A stretch of 32,816 nucleotides of DNA from positions 1-32,816 of the forward strand of contig NZ_JAMPKJ010000066.1 of NCBI RefSeq assembly GCF_039962115.1, written 5' to 3'. The DNA comes from Funiculus sociatus GB2-C1 (lineage in GTDB: Bacteria > Cyanobacteriota > Cyanobacteriia > Cyanobacteriales > FACHB-T130). Below, piece by piece: positions 24,835 through 32,816 of this stretch (within the stretch, counting starts at the first letter, position 1; the number at the start of each line of letters is the position of its first letter). The notes beneath the pieces were generated by a model. That model was not told the origin of the DNA, made no database searches, and saw only the letters and a program-made list of their open reading frames with translations. The position numbers were made by a program, and so were the translations under genes.

Positions 24835-27800
24835 ATGAACAACGGCAAAGTCAGAATTTACGAATTATCACGGGAATTGGATTTGGAAAATAAGGATATT
24901 CTAGGAATTTGCGATCGGCTCGATATAGCAGTCAAAAGTCACAGCAGCACAATAACAGAATCGGAGGCAGAGCGTATTCGTTCGGCGGCAGAGAAACAAC
25001 ACGCCTCCCGTCCGAAGAGCGCGTTACGTCCGCCGGGGGAACGCAGAACTTCGCCGCCAGTATCTCAAGCTGTGCGACCAAGGCTGGAACACAAGCCGCA
25101 AATCTTGGAGATTCGTCAGCATAAAGCAGGTTCGGGTTCTAACCCACAACAGTCGGGAGAGCAAGTGGCTATCCCTCCCCAACCACCAGTTAGACAGCAG
25201 TCGCCGTCACCAATGAAGCCGACAACCCTCAATAAACCGGTGCGTCTCAGCGAACGGGATAATACCCCAACTGTAGAAGAAACGCAAGTAGAGTCTCAAG
25301 TAGAACTACAAGAAGAGCCTCAAGTAGAAGCAGTACAACCAGAGAGAAACGTTCTACCAGAGGAAAATGCCCCTGAACCTCAAGTCGTTGAAAAACGACC
25401 CGAACTTGTTGAACCTCCAGCAAGGCAAACAGCGCAGCGTCCAGGGCAAACAGTTGAACGGCCTGTATTGAAACGGGCCAATAAGGTTGACAACAATGCA
25501 CCTCCTGCGGAGCCAGTAGCGAAACCACAAACAGGCGGGCCAAGCAGTGGGTCGCCAGTACGGCATAGTGCGCCGACTCCCCGATCAGCAGGAAAACCAG
25601 AGCGCTCTGCGCCCGTAGCCCCGCCAGTTCCACAACTGCACTCGCCACCGCAAAGACCAGGGCGGAATCTGTCCCCGATTGGCAGAAAATCTTCTGGAGG
25701 CGTTGAAGCACAAGAAGATTTAGTGACAGGACGCTCTAAGGGGCTTCGGGACAACGACGATGGTTTGGGATCGGCAGATACACCAGAAGAACTGTTATTA
25801 AGAAAACCAACTCCGCCCCGTTTGGTCAGCAAGCGGAAGGCTGCGTGGGAGGAAGAGGAAGAGGAAAGCCCAGAAGCAGCGAAGGCGAAGGCAGCAGCCA
25901 AAACCAAGCAGCGTCGCAATCAAATTGTCTTGGATGACGAAGATGATCTTGACGAAGTGGAAGGTTTGCCAGCTGCACTTCAGGTAAGTCTTTCAGTGGC
26001 GCGTCCTCCGAAGCAGCAAAAAGCTCGTCCAGCAGGGCCAGTAGTGGCAGCTCCAGCAGCGGCCACCAAAGTTGGCACTCGCAAAGGTTCAAGCTCACGC
26101 GATACCCAAAATGATAATCGCCGTCGGGAAGCAGCCAAACCAGAACGTCCCGAAAAACTGGTATTGAGTGGCAGTTTGACCGTAAGAGAACTAGCTACGG
26201 CTCTGGGAGTGGCAGAAACCGAGATTATCAAAACTCTGTTCTTCAAAGGCTTTGCGATCAACATTACCCAAACCCTGGATATCCCCACCGTCACAATGGT
26301 GGCGAATGAGCTGGGTGTGGAAGTGGAGACGCAAGAAGAACAAGCTGCGGCTACGAAAGTAACGGTAATGGTGACCGAGGAAGACGTGGATCACCTGCAA
26401 CGCCGTCCGCCAGTCGTGACAATTATGGGTCACGTAGACCACGGTAAAACAACCTTACTCGATTCGATCCGCAAAACCAAGGTGGCTCAGGGAGAAGCCG
26501 GGGGAATTACCCAGCATATCGGTGCTTACCATGTGGATGTGGATTATGAAGGTCAACATCAGCAAGTTGTGTTCCTCGATACTCCTGGTCACCAAGCCTT
26601 TACGGCAATGCGGGCGCGGGGTACGCGAGTTACAGACATCGCTGTGCTGGTGGTTGCCGCTGATGATGGTGTTCAACCCCAGACGATAGAAGCCATCAGC
26701 CACGCGAAAGCAGCTGAAGTGCCAATTGTAGTGGCGATCAACAAAGTTGATAAGCCGGATTCCCAGATAGACCGCGTGAAGCAGGAGCTAACCCAATACG
26801 GTCTGCAACCTGAAGAATGGGGCGGCGATATCATTATGGTTCCGGTAAGCGCCATTAAAGGGGAAAACCTGGATACGCTACTGGAAATGATTCTGCTACA
26901 GGCGGAAGTTTTAGAACTATCCGCTAACCCAGACCGCCCAGCTAAAGGTACGGTGATTGAAGCAAATCTGGATAAATCAAGAGGTCCAGTTGCTACCTTC
27001 CTGGTACAAAATGGTACGTTGCGAGTAGGCGATGTCCTGGTAGTTGGCTCGGTACTGGGCAAAGTACGGGCAATGATCGATGACCGGGGAGATCGGGTGA
27101 GTGCCGCGACACCATCTTTCGCAGTGGAAGTGTTGGGCTTAAGCGACGTTCCAGCTGCTGGTGATGAATTCGAGGTCTACCCGAACGAAAAAGAAGCTCG
27201 CGCGATCGCTAACACCAGAGCCGACGAGCAACGCCAGTCACGCCTACAACAGGTGATGGCATCCCGCCGAGTTACCCTGGATTCCCTCTCAGCTCAGGCT
27301 CAAGAAGGCGAACTCAAGGAACTCAACTTGCTTCTCAAGGCAGACGTTCAAGGCTCCGTAGAAGCGATTCTGGGCGCACTCGGACAGTTGCCGCAAAATG
27401 AAGTGCAAGTTCGGGTGCTGTTAGCCGCTCCTGGGGAAGTTACTGAGACAGACGTTGACTTAGCTGCTGCCAGTGGCGCTGTGATTGTTGGGTTTAATAC
27501 CACTCTTGCCAGTGGAGCTCGACAAGCTGCTGACGAGGCAGGTGTCGATGTGCGCGAATACAACATCATCTATAAACTGTTGGATGATATTCAAGGCGCA
27601 ATGGAAGGTCTGCTGGAACCAGAGCAGGTCGAAGAACCCCTCGGAAGCGTGGAAGTTCGCGCTGTCTTCCCAGTCGGTCGCGGCGCTGTCGCTGGTTGCT
27701 ACGTACTGTCCGGCAAAGTAGTTCGTAATTGCCGAGTGCGGGTGCGCCGCAACTCTCAAGTGGTGCACGAAGGCGTTCTGGATTCCCTCAAGCGGATGAA

Positions 27801-27933
27801 GGAAGATGCCAGGGAAGTCAACGCTGGCTACGAATGCGGTGTCGGTGTCGATCGTTTCAACGACTGGAAGGAAGGCGACATTATCGAAGCCTACCAGATG
27901 GTAAGCAAGCGCCGGACTCTATCGCCCAATTAG
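24835..27933 (+). CDS. infB: Translation initiation factor IF-2
   Basis: IF-2 is the GTPase that brings initiator fMet-tRNA to the 30S subunit and promotes subunit joining. The 1032-residue product has an IF2N module (1-55; [18 protein letters not shown]), a long Pro/Gln/Glu/Lys-rich linker (about 60-440, disordered), a second IF2N (about 441-495; [19 protein letters not shown]), then the G domain with GHVDHGKTT (532-540), DTPGH (582-586) and NKVD (636-639). Domains II, III and the C-terminal tRNA-binding domain follow. The ATG at 24835 after GGGGAAAGACTGG is consistent with the IF2N start. The 284 bases separating it from ylxR show no gene. Confidence 0.98.
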   Translation: MNNGKVRIYELSRELDLENKDILGICDRLDIAVKSHSSTITESEAERIRSAAEKQHASRPKSALRPPGERRTSPPVSQAVRPRLEHKPQILEIRQHKAGSGSNPQQSGEQVAIPPQPPVRQQSPSPMKPTTLNKPVRLSERDNTPTVEETQVESQVELQEEPQVEAVQPERNVLPEENAPEPQVVEKRPELVEPPARQTAQRPGQTVERPVLKRANKVDNNAPPAEPVAKPQTGGPSSGSPVRHSAPTPRSAGKPERSAPVAPPVPQLHSPPQRPGRNLSPIGRKSSGGVEAQEDLVTGRSKGLRDNDDGLGSADTPEELLLRKPTPPRLVSKRKAAWEEEEEESPEAAKAKAAAKTKQRRNQIVLDDEDDLDEVEGLPAALQVSLSVARPPKQQKARPAGPVVAAPAAATKVGTRKGSSSRDTQNDNRRREAAKPERPEKLVLSGSLTVRELATALGVAETEIIKTLFFKGFAINITQTLDIPTVTMVANELGVEVETQEEQAAATKVTVMVTEEDVDHLQRRPPVVTIMGHVDHGKTTLLDSIRKTKVAQGEAGGITQHIGAYHVDVDYEGQHQQVVFLDTPGHQAFTAMRARGTRVTDIAVLVVAADDGVQPQTIEAISHAKAAEVPIVVAINKVDKPDSQIDRVKQELTQYGLQPEEWGGDIIMVPVSAIKGENLDTLLEMILLQAEVLELSANPDRPAKGTVIEANLDKSRGPVATFLVQNGTLRVGDVLVVGSVLGKVRAMIDDRGDRVSAATPSFAVEVLGLSDVPAAGDEFEVYPNEKEARAIANTRADEQRQSRLQQVMASRRVTLDSLSAQAQEGELKELNLLLKADVQGSVEAILGALGQLPQNEVQVRVLLAAPGEVTETDVDLAAASGAVIVGFNTTLASGARQAADEAGVDVREYNIIYKLLDDIQGAMEGLLEPEQVEEPLGSVEVRAVFPVGRGAVAGCYVLSGKVVRNCRVRVRRNSQVVHEGVLDSLKRMKEDAREVNAGYECGVGVDRFNDWKEGDIIEAYQMVSKRRTLSPN

Positions 27934-27984
27934 TTTTGAGTTTTGAGTTTTGAATTAAAAACATATTTAACTCAAAACTCAAAA
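27934..27984. repeat. Heptad-built inverted repeat after infB
   Basis: TTTTGAG-type heptads are tandem three times (27933-27953) and their complement AACTCAAAACTCAAAA (27969-27984) makes a 16-bp perfect stem with a 19-base loop. A further ACTCAAAACTC follows at 27991-28001. The repeat begins one base after the infB stop. Confidence 0.75.
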
Positions 27985-28005
27985 TTCAGGACTCAAAACT
28001 CTTTT

Positions 28006-28662
28006 ATGCGCTCTTTTTGGTCAGAACCGTTTTTGTGGATTCATCTTGCTGGATTGGCAGCAGTTCCTATTTGCTTGGAAGCGTGCTGCCTATTCCTAGC
28101 TGTTGGCGATCCTGTGTCACCAGGGTGGCTGGAAATGTCTTTAGTGGCGGTTGTCGGCATTGCACCAGTATTCTGGATGCAGTGGAGCCGCCCTTTTTCC
28201 ATTTTCAGCATCCTGGCAGTAGCGATGAAGCCAGAGCAATTGACAGATGAGCAACGATGCCTTTTGTCGCAATTCAAAACTCTAGGGAACAAGTTTATCG
28301 CTGGCGCAGCAGCCGTTTTCATGCTGGGGCTATTGTGGCTCCTGTACCAGACGGCACCCTTAGTGGCAAGCAAAGCAGCGTTTCTTCCCCAGTGGCGACT
28401 GGCGGGACTGCTAGCGGCGACACTAGCATTTCTGGCAGGCAATTTGTTTTTGCAGGTTAGCTTGAGCGTGGCGCGAGTTCTGTTCATCAGCGAAGCAGCG
28501 TTTTGGGGAACGCCACCTTATCCCCTAGAACGCATTTGTCAGGAGTTCACAATTCCGGGATTACAGGTAAATCAAATATTGCCAGCAGAAATCTCGCAAG
28601 CATCTGCTAAAATGCCAGCTGAGCTGGAATCAGCAAAGAGGGAACCAGTGTCTTCTGACTAA
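28006..28662 (+). CDS. Four-helix membrane protein with polar tail, downstream of infB
   Basis: The 218-residue protein starts MRSFWSEPFLWIHLAGLAAVP and has four hydrophobic segments, at about 10-30, 43-62, 103-126 and 135-160. The last 40 residues are polar, with Ala/Glu/Ser/Lys-rich sequence. It matches my memory of a cyanobacterial family called low-complexity tail membrane protein, often found by infB, but that is unverified. I start at ATG 28006, because an open frame from 27943 would translate the TTTTGAG repeat. It may be co-transcribed with infB despite the hairpin between. Function is unknown. Confidence 0.75.
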   Translation: MRSFWSEPFLWIHLAGLAAVPICLEACCLFLAVGDPVSPGWLEMSLVAVVGIAPVFWMQWSRPFSIFSILAVAMKPEQLTDEQRCLLSQFKTLGNKFIAGAAAVFMLGLLWLLYQTAPLVASKAAFLPQWRLAGLLAATLAFLAGNLFLQVSLSVARVLFISEAAFWGTPPYPLERICQEFTIPGLQVNQILPAEISQASAKMPAELESAKREPVSSD

Positions 28663-28930
28663 GAATACAAGCCTTTAGTCTACCTAGCCAATCATGGATA
28701 GTTTAAATTGAGATGTGCTTAAAAGCACAATCTAATTTGCGATTTAGGCTATCCTGGGAATAGATGGACAAATTCATTAAATAGCGGTTAGCTGATTTTA
28801 GATATTAAACGAGTGATATTAGATTTTCAAGTGAGTTTTAACTCTAAATCTAATATTTAGAATTTAAAATAAAAAATAGAATTGCTTTCATATATAAGCT
28901 GAAAACTCATTATTACTATAAAAGGTGCGT

Positions 28931-29137
28931 ATGGTCATTTTCTCGGCTTCACAAAAAAGCGAATTTTCCGGCGATACCCAAATTTGGGAAAGCCTCAAAC
29001 AAGCGATCGCATCCAGTTCCGGATTCCAGCGTTGGGAGCTGGAACGCCCTATGGATAAAGAACAACTTCAAGACGTGGGTATCGATTATCGGGTTCGCCG
29101 CTACTTGCGGGAAACATTAGAAACTTTGGCTTATTAG
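28931..29137 (+). CDS. Small conserved cyanobacterial-type protein, 68 residues
   Basis: It begins MVIFSASQKSEFSGDTQIW and ends LRETLETLAY, with a helix-forming IWESLKQAIASSSGFQRWELER centre and an RVRRYLRETLETL amphipathic end. AAAGG lies five bases before ATG 28931; a GTG two codons earlier would overlap that site, so ATG is preferred. There is no signal peptide or metal motif. The compact Trp/Arg-rich helical layout suggests a binding or adaptor role, but I do not recognise a characterised homologue. It is preceded by 268 A/T-rich bases without a gene. Confidence 0.72.
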   Translation: MVIFSASQKSEFSGDTQIWESLKQAIASSSGFQRWELERPMDKEQLQDVGIDYRVRRYLRETLETLAY

Positions 29138-29145
29138 TCAGTTAT

Positions 29146-29257
29146 CTAATGGCTAATAGTTAATAAAGACGGTCTTTTGTAAGAGTGGCTCCCCCAATGG
29201 TAAATTGGGGGAGCCACTCTTAGTTGCACATTGGGTCAATTAGCTATTAACCATTAG
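29146..29257. repeat. Nested palindromes: inner 19-bp stem inside an outer 19-bp repeat
   Basis: The inner hairpin 29180-29222 has arms of 19 bp (AAGAGTGGCTCCCCCAAT plus one pair) and a GGTAA loop. The outer arms CTAATGGCTAATAGTTAAT (29146-29164) and its near complement (29239-29257) differ at two positions. It fills the gap between convergent genes. The outer arms belong to the TAGCTAATGG family. Confidence 0.8.
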
Positions 29258-29260
29258 CTG

Positions 29261-29797
29261 CTACTTGATTAAATCGCCCAAATTCGGCAAGCCCTCTGCC
29301 AGTCGCCGGACTTGCTTGTAGACATCGGCAAGGCGATCACCCTCCACATGAACTTCTGGGGTAGGGTAATTTTGCAGCACTTCAATCAAAGTAATCTTAT
29401 TATTTGGTAGAGCCGAACTCATCAAAGCTCCCCGCAAAGCCTGCACGTTGGCACCGCTACCAGTATGAATTACATCAGAGACTTGAGTCAGTGCAATTTC
29501 TCCTAGAGGGTTATTCAGCACCTTGTCTAAAAACAGAGCATTCACCTTTATTTCTTGCGTCAGCACCTTTCTTAATTCTTCAGGGTTTTTTCCAGCCATA
29601 GCTAGATAAGCACGCAACGCCGGCGAAAGTTCCCCAGTTTCCACAAAAGTTGTGAGTTCGGGAACCGATATTGATTCTCTGAGAATGCTGTATTTTAGCA
29701 CCACCGATTCGGCAGCATCCGCAGGAGTGGCAAAGAGCCAAACCCCTGCAACAGCAGCTAAACAAACGAGACGCATTGACAGCAATAGATAGCGCAT
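29261..29797 (-). CDS. Secreted DUF1400 domain protein
   Basis: The 178-residue protein has a signal peptide (1-28, ending ATPADA) and then VVLKYSILRESISVPELTTFVETGELSPALRAYL, LTQEIKVNALFLDKVLNNPLGE and ITLIEVLQNYPTPEVHVEG. That is the DUF1400 pattern, a cyanobacterial domain usually found in front of an alpha/beta hydrolase domain. Here the hydrolase is absent: the stop follows about 15 residues after the domain, and no hydrolase-like sequence is seen beyond. Either a stand-alone family member or a truncated one. It is convergent with the 68-residue gene and divergent from the SLH gene. The ATG begins the signal peptide, so the start is likely right. Confidence 0.85.
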   Translation of the reverse strand: MRYLLLSMRLVCLAAVAGVWLFATPADAAESVVLKYSILRESISVPELTTFVETGELSPALRAYLAMAGKNPEELRKVLTQEIKVNALFLDKVLNNPLGEIALTQVSDVIHTGSGANVQALRGALMSSALPNNKITLIEVLQNYPTPEVHVEGDRLADVYKQVRRLAEGLPNLGDLIK

Positions 29798-30004
29798 AGG
29801 GAACCAAAAAATCTTGTTCTACTTTGACGATACTCTGTAGCGATAAGTTGCAACCTCTGGCGCAAGAAACAATGGCGAACTATACCACAGGGACATCGCA
29901 CAAACAGGGAATGCGATCGCATCCGTATTCAATTTTAAAAAAAAATATCCCTCAGCGAGTCCCTAAATCGTAAAGTAAGAAAGCACACAAAAAGCATCAA
30001 TCGT

Positions 30005-31657
30005 ATGATCTACAAGGGTTCTCATCGGAATTCCTCTCAGCTTAAGAGCGTCAATTTACGTCACAGCAAGGTAGGCACCGTCATCGGGACATCCCTGTTT
30101 AGCGCTTTGTTGCTTTGGTCTGGCGGGGTAATGGCATTTCCTGCTACTGCCCTTATAGAGCCATCAACATCCATAGCGCAAGTTCCCGCAGGCGCAACCG
30201 TCGTCTATGTCAACCAATCCACAGGTAACGATAGTACCAGTGCTGGTAGCCAAACTACACCCTATCGCACCATTTCCTATGCCCTCCAGCAAGCCTCATC
30301 TGGCACAGTCGTTCAGCTGGCACCTGGTTCCTACACCGCTGATACAGGGGAAGTCTTCCCCCTCGTCGTCAAAAAAGGTGTGATTTTGCGCGGCGATCCT
30401 GCGACCAAAGGACAGACAGTAGCAATTATTGGCGGTGGTGGCTACAACAGTCCCACTTTTTCCGGTCAGAATATTACAATGCGCGCAGACAACGACGCGG
30501 AAGTTGCAGGATTAACTATCACTAACCCTAATCCGAGAGGAACTGGGCTGTGGATTGAATCTAGTAATGCAAAAGTGAGTAATAACACCTTTTCCAACAG
30601 CAGGCGGGAGGGGGTTCTCGTCACGGGTACTGCTAATCCCAAGATTGAAGCAAACGTCTTTACCAGGAACGAGGGAAATGGTCTTTCTGTTGCCAAGACA
30701 GCGACAGGCGAGATCCGCAACAATCTGTTTCAGGAGACTGGTAGTGGTATTGTGGTCACTGAGACGGCATCACCTTTGATCGTAGAAAACCGCATCATCC
30801 AAAACGTTGATGGGGTGGTTGCCTCTAACTCAGCGGCTCCTGTGCTGCGTAGTAACATAATTGAGGCAAATACGAGCTATGGAGTGGTGGCAACCGGGAC
30901 TGCACAACCTAATCTAGGTACTGCTGACAGTCCGGGGCAAAATCGCATACGTAATAACACCAGGTTTGATGTTGCGAACATTACCCGTACCAATACGATA
31001 CTGGCAGTTGGCAACGATATTGATGCTAAGAAGATTTCTGGCCGCGTAGACTTTGTAGCAACATCAGTTCCAGGCGGTGGCTTTGCTGATATTCAAGGTA
31101 ACTGGGCGCAAGCATATATTCAAGCCTTGGTAGCTAAAGATATTATTGCTGGTTTCCCAGATGGCACTTTCCGCCCTAACCAACCTGTGACACGCGCTCA
31201 GTTTGCGGCTATTATCAATAAGGCATTTGCCCCAACACAAACACAGTCGGCTATTAATTTTACCGACGTTAGCCGGAATTATTGGGCTTATCAGGCTATC
31301 CAAACAGCTTCTCAGGGCGGTTTTCTATCGGGGTATCCGGGTCCTGTATTTCGACCGGAACAGCGTATCCCCAGAGTTCAGGTTTTGGTTTCTCTAGCGA
31401 GTGGTCTGAAGCTGCGCTCTGATAATACTAATGTGTTGTCGGTGTTTAGCGATCGCTCTCAAATTCCGACTTGGGCAAGCACTGCGATCGCAGGGGCGAC
31501 TCAACAACAGTTGGTAGTAAATTATCCTACCCTAGCTCAGCTTAATCCTAGTCGCGATGCTACCCGCGCTGAAGTGGCGGCATTTGTCTATCAGGCGCTA
31601 GTTAATGCTGGCAAGGCTGAGGCTATTGCTTCACCTTATCTAGTCCAGGCTCCTTAA
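30005..31657 (+). CDS. S-layer homology protein with DUF1565 and right-handed beta-helix
   Basis: The 550-residue exported protein has an N-terminal hydrophobic segment (about 25-47). A DUF1565/pectate-lyase-like region runs from about 66 (VVYVNQSTGNDSTSAGSQT, PYRTISYAL), with coils rich in NxFxxN and GVxVxGTAxPxI repeats to about 340. Three SLH repeats end it, at about 360-407 (FADIQGNWAQAYIQALV, GFPDGTFRPNQPVTRAQ), 418-462 and 480-535. SLH repeats bind wall-linked polysaccharide or peptidoglycan, so the beta-helix is likely displayed at the cell envelope. No catalytic residues of pectate lyase are evident. The start gives a complete export signal, but several nearby ATG codons are absent, so it is accepted. 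Confidence 0.9.
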   Translation: MIYKGSHRNSSQLKSVNLRHSKVGTVIGTSLFSALLLWSGGVMAFPATALIEPSTSIAQVPAGATVVYVNQSTGNDSTSAGSQTTPYRTISYALQQASSGTVVQLAPGSYTADTGEVFPLVVKKGVILRGDPATKGQTVAIIGGGGYNSPTFSGQNITMRADNDAEVAGLTITNPNPRGTGLWIESSNAKVSNNTFSNSRREGVLVTGTANPKIEANVFTRNEGNGLSVAKTATGEIRNNLFQETGSGIVVTETASPLIVENRIIQNVDGVVASNSAAPVLRSNIIEANTSYGVVATGTAQPNLGTADSPGQNRIRNNTRFDVANITRTNTILAVGNDIDAKKISGRVDFVATSVPGGGFADIQGNWAQAYIQALVAKDIIAGFPDGTFRPNQPVTRAQFAAIINKAFAPTQTQSAINFTDVSRNYWAYQAIQTASQGGFLSGYPGPVFRPEQRIPRVQVLVSLASGLKLRSDNTNVLSVFSDRSQIPTWASTAIAGATQQQLVVNYPTLAQLNPSRDATRAEVAAFVYQALVNAGKAEAIASPYLVQAP

Positions 31658-31759
31658 GATGCTGAAAGCGCCAGTTTTCCTAATGCTGGATGCTGGCGCT
31701 CTACATTAAATGAGTGTTATAATATAATTTACCTATCAGCAATTAGCTGAAAAGTAAAT

Positions 31760-31831
31760 GCGGGTGTAGTTCAGTGGTAGAACGTCAGCTTCCCATGCTG
31801 AATGTCGTCGGTTCGAGTCCGATCACCCGCT
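31760..31831 (+). tRNA. tRNA-Gly (anticodon CCC)
   Basis: A full cloverleaf is visible. The acceptor stem GCGGGTG pairs with CACCCGC (31824-31830). The D stem is GTTC/GAAC, the anticodon stem TCAGC/GCTGA with loop TTCCCAT (anticodon CCC at 31792-31794). The T arm is GTCGG-TTCGAGT-CCGAT with one G-U pair. The 3' CCA is not encoded (TTTT follows). Confidence 0.95.
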
Positions 31832-31872
31832 TTTGTATATGCGATCGCCTTTTGCTTCATGAGTGCGATCGC

Positions 31873-32025
31873 TCATTCATTCCCTCCCAACTTTTCCTGT
31901 AAAGCTTGCCACGCCTCAATCTGTTGCTGTAACTGCTGTTCGGGCGATCGCATGAAAGCCTCCTGAGTGCGATCACGCCTGACACGATAACCTCTCCAAC
32001 CAGAAGATACAATAAAATCGACCAT
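31873..32025 (-). CDS. Possible small protein with a Gln-rich helix
   Basis: A 50-codon frame reads MVDFIVSSGWRGYRVRRDR and then a helix with SPEQQLQQQIEAWQALQEK, ending in GGNE. The helix is coherent and coiled-coil-like, but part of the frame is produced by HIP1-type sequence (GCGATCGC reading as RS or RD). There is no Shine-Dalgarno. It lies divergent to the Uma2 gene. It may be real, or the last piece of a decayed gene; I cannot name a family. Confidence 0.3.
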   Translation of the reverse strand: MVDFIVSSGWRGYRVRRDRTQEAFMRSPEQQLQQQIEAWQALQEKLGGNE

Positions 32026-32042
32026 CGCCAGAGGTGAACGCG

Positions 32043-32621
32043 ATGCCCCCACTACTTGACAAAACAACCGATCAACGCATTGTCCATCATGGAACTTGGG
32101 AACAGTTCAAGTTCATCCAGAAGGGCTTTGATGGTTCTCCTGGGATGCGGCTGTTTTACTATGACGAGACGATCGAGATTCTTATGCCAGGACAAGACCA
32201 CGAAGCCTTTGCTCGCGTCATTTTTTACTTAGTGACTACCTTTCTGGTTGAACAGGGAATCTTCTTCAAGCCTACAGGAGCAATGACTCAGGAAAAAGAA
32301 GGCGTTGTCTCGGTTCAGGCGGACGAGTCATACTGCATTGGGAGTGTGAAGGCGATTCCCGATTTGTCGATTGAAGTGGTTTTTACCAGTGGAGGCATTA
32401 GCAAGTTAGAACGCTACAAAGCTTTGGGTGTATTAGAAGTTTGGTTTTGGGAAGATGGATCGCTTAAGCTGTATCATCTTCAAGACGGTAGTTATGAACC
32501 CATCGATCGCAGCCAGCTACCCGGACTCAATGACCTGGATCTTGATTTATTGAAACGCTGCATCTTGATGGCGGAGACTGACGCTGGAGAAGCGATTAGA
32601 GCGTTCCGTCGAGAGATTTAG
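32043..32621 (+). CDS. Uma2 family PD-(D/E)XK nuclease-like protein
   Basis: Uma2 (DUF820) proteins are greatly expanded in cyanobacteria and have a restriction-endonuclease-like fold; their role is unclear. The 192-residue product shows the usual order: MRLFYYDETIEILMPGQDHE, then KAIPDLSIEVVFTSGGISKLERYKALGVLEVWFWE, where the Asp, Glu and Lys of the fold are expected, followed by LYHLQDGSYEPI and a helical end. ATG 32043 is chosen over GTG 32034, because GAGGTGA (32031-32037) is an ideal ribosome site six bases upstream. It does not look truncated. Confidence 0.85.
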   Translation: MPPLLDKTTDQRIVHHGTWEQFKFIQKGFDGSPGMRLFYYDETIEILMPGQDHEAFARVIFYLVTTFLVEQGIFFKPTGAMTQEKEGVVSVQADESYCIGSVKAIPDLSIEVVFTSGGISKLERYKALGVLEVWFWEDGSLKLYHLQDGSYEPIDRSQLPGLNDLDLDLLKRCILMAETDAGEAIRAFRREI

Positions 32622-32714
32622 GGCGATACAAAGTCAGGACTTTTAGCAGAGGCGCTTCTCATAAGGATTCGAGAAACTACCACGACCTCCGATGAGAGGG
32701 CGACTAGTGGTCTG

Positions 32715-32816
32715 TCAACAAGGAATTGACGGATATAACCGCTTCAATTTAATCCGGGCATCTTCGGTCGTAAATCGCCAATCTACAGGAGAAGAATTTT
32801 GATTTCGGCGTTGTTC
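32715..32816 (-). CDS. 3' end of a probable transposase, running off the window
   Basis: The minus strand is open from the window edge to TGA at 32715-32717, giving 33 residues: EQRRNQNSSPVDWRFTTEDA, then RIKLKRLYPSIPC. DWRFTTEDARIKLKRLYP resembles the C-terminal end of cyanobacterial IS630-type transposases as I remember them. No terminal inverted repeat is clear in the 93 bases between it and the Uma2 stop. The call rests on this short tail only. Confidence 0.45.
   Translation of the reverse strand, partial: EQRRNQNSSPVDWRFTTEDARIKLKRLYPSIPC

Noticed and set aside
25247-27768. Long minus-strand open frames opposite infB
   Set aside because: They are shadows of the GC-rich infB coding sequence without start signals or domains.
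27943-28005. N-terminal extension of the membrane protein after infB
   Set aside because: The codons come from the TTTTGAG inverted repeat, while ATG 28006 gives a normal membrane-protein start.

Overview
The window reads as a chromosomal segment of a filamentous, probably oscillatorialean, cyanobacterium. The evidence is the many copies of the HIP1 octamer GCGATCGC (for example 891-898, 1192-1199, 3789-3796, 3821-3828), several families known mainly from cyanobacteria (DUF1400, an SLH protein with a beta-helix, small conserved hypotheticals), the gene order ffh-rpsP-KH-phoH and rimP-nusA-ylxR-infB, and intergenic spaces filled with short palindromes. The species cannot be named from the sequence.

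Layout. 1-4500: a 5'-truncated histidine kinase, a LarE-type sulfur transferase, a SAM-methyltransferase-like gene, two conserved hypotheticals, and a 730-base gene-poor stretch with a possible gene remnant. 4506-8065: the housekeeping cluster ffh, rpsP, a KH-domain RNA-binding gene overlapping rpsP, and a phoH-like ATPase. 8236-14799 (minus): one 6.5 kb gene for a 2187-residue secreted protein joining a two-partner-secretion (filamentous haemagglutinin) head, a long repetitive beta-helix and a C-terminal CHAT (caspase-like) domain with His2030 and Cys2073 both present. This is the most striking object in the window. 14920-16871: a ChuX/HutX-like small protein, a secreted protein of a probable lumenal family and an SRPBCC protein. 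17066-19495: a malic enzyme with an N-terminal ACT domain and a membrane-anchored Clp-fold serine protease. 19500-21977: a divergent pair, a secreted peptidoglycan-binding protein with a Pro/Thr/Ser tail and a multi-pass membrane protein of unknown function.

22284-28662 is the translation/transcription operon rimP-nusA-ylxR-infB followed by a small membrane protein gene. Its leader holds a hairpin followed by eight T residues and a lone CRISPR-repeat-like sequence. 28931-31657: a small conserved hypothetical, a stand-alone secreted DUF1400 protein and an S-layer-anchored beta-helix protein. The right end has tRNA-Gly(CCC), a Uma2-family nuclease-like gene and the 3' end of a probable transposase running off the window.

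The housekeeping clusters work in co-translational targeting, ribosome maturation and translation initiation. A second theme is the cell surface: the FHA-CHAT protein, the SLH beta-helix protein, the PG-binding protein and the membrane protease are all exported or membrane-bound. A third is the intergenic DNA: at least six families of short inverted repeats, several present twice or more here, sit between stop codons and the next gene. No CRISPR array, rRNA or complete insertion sequence was found.
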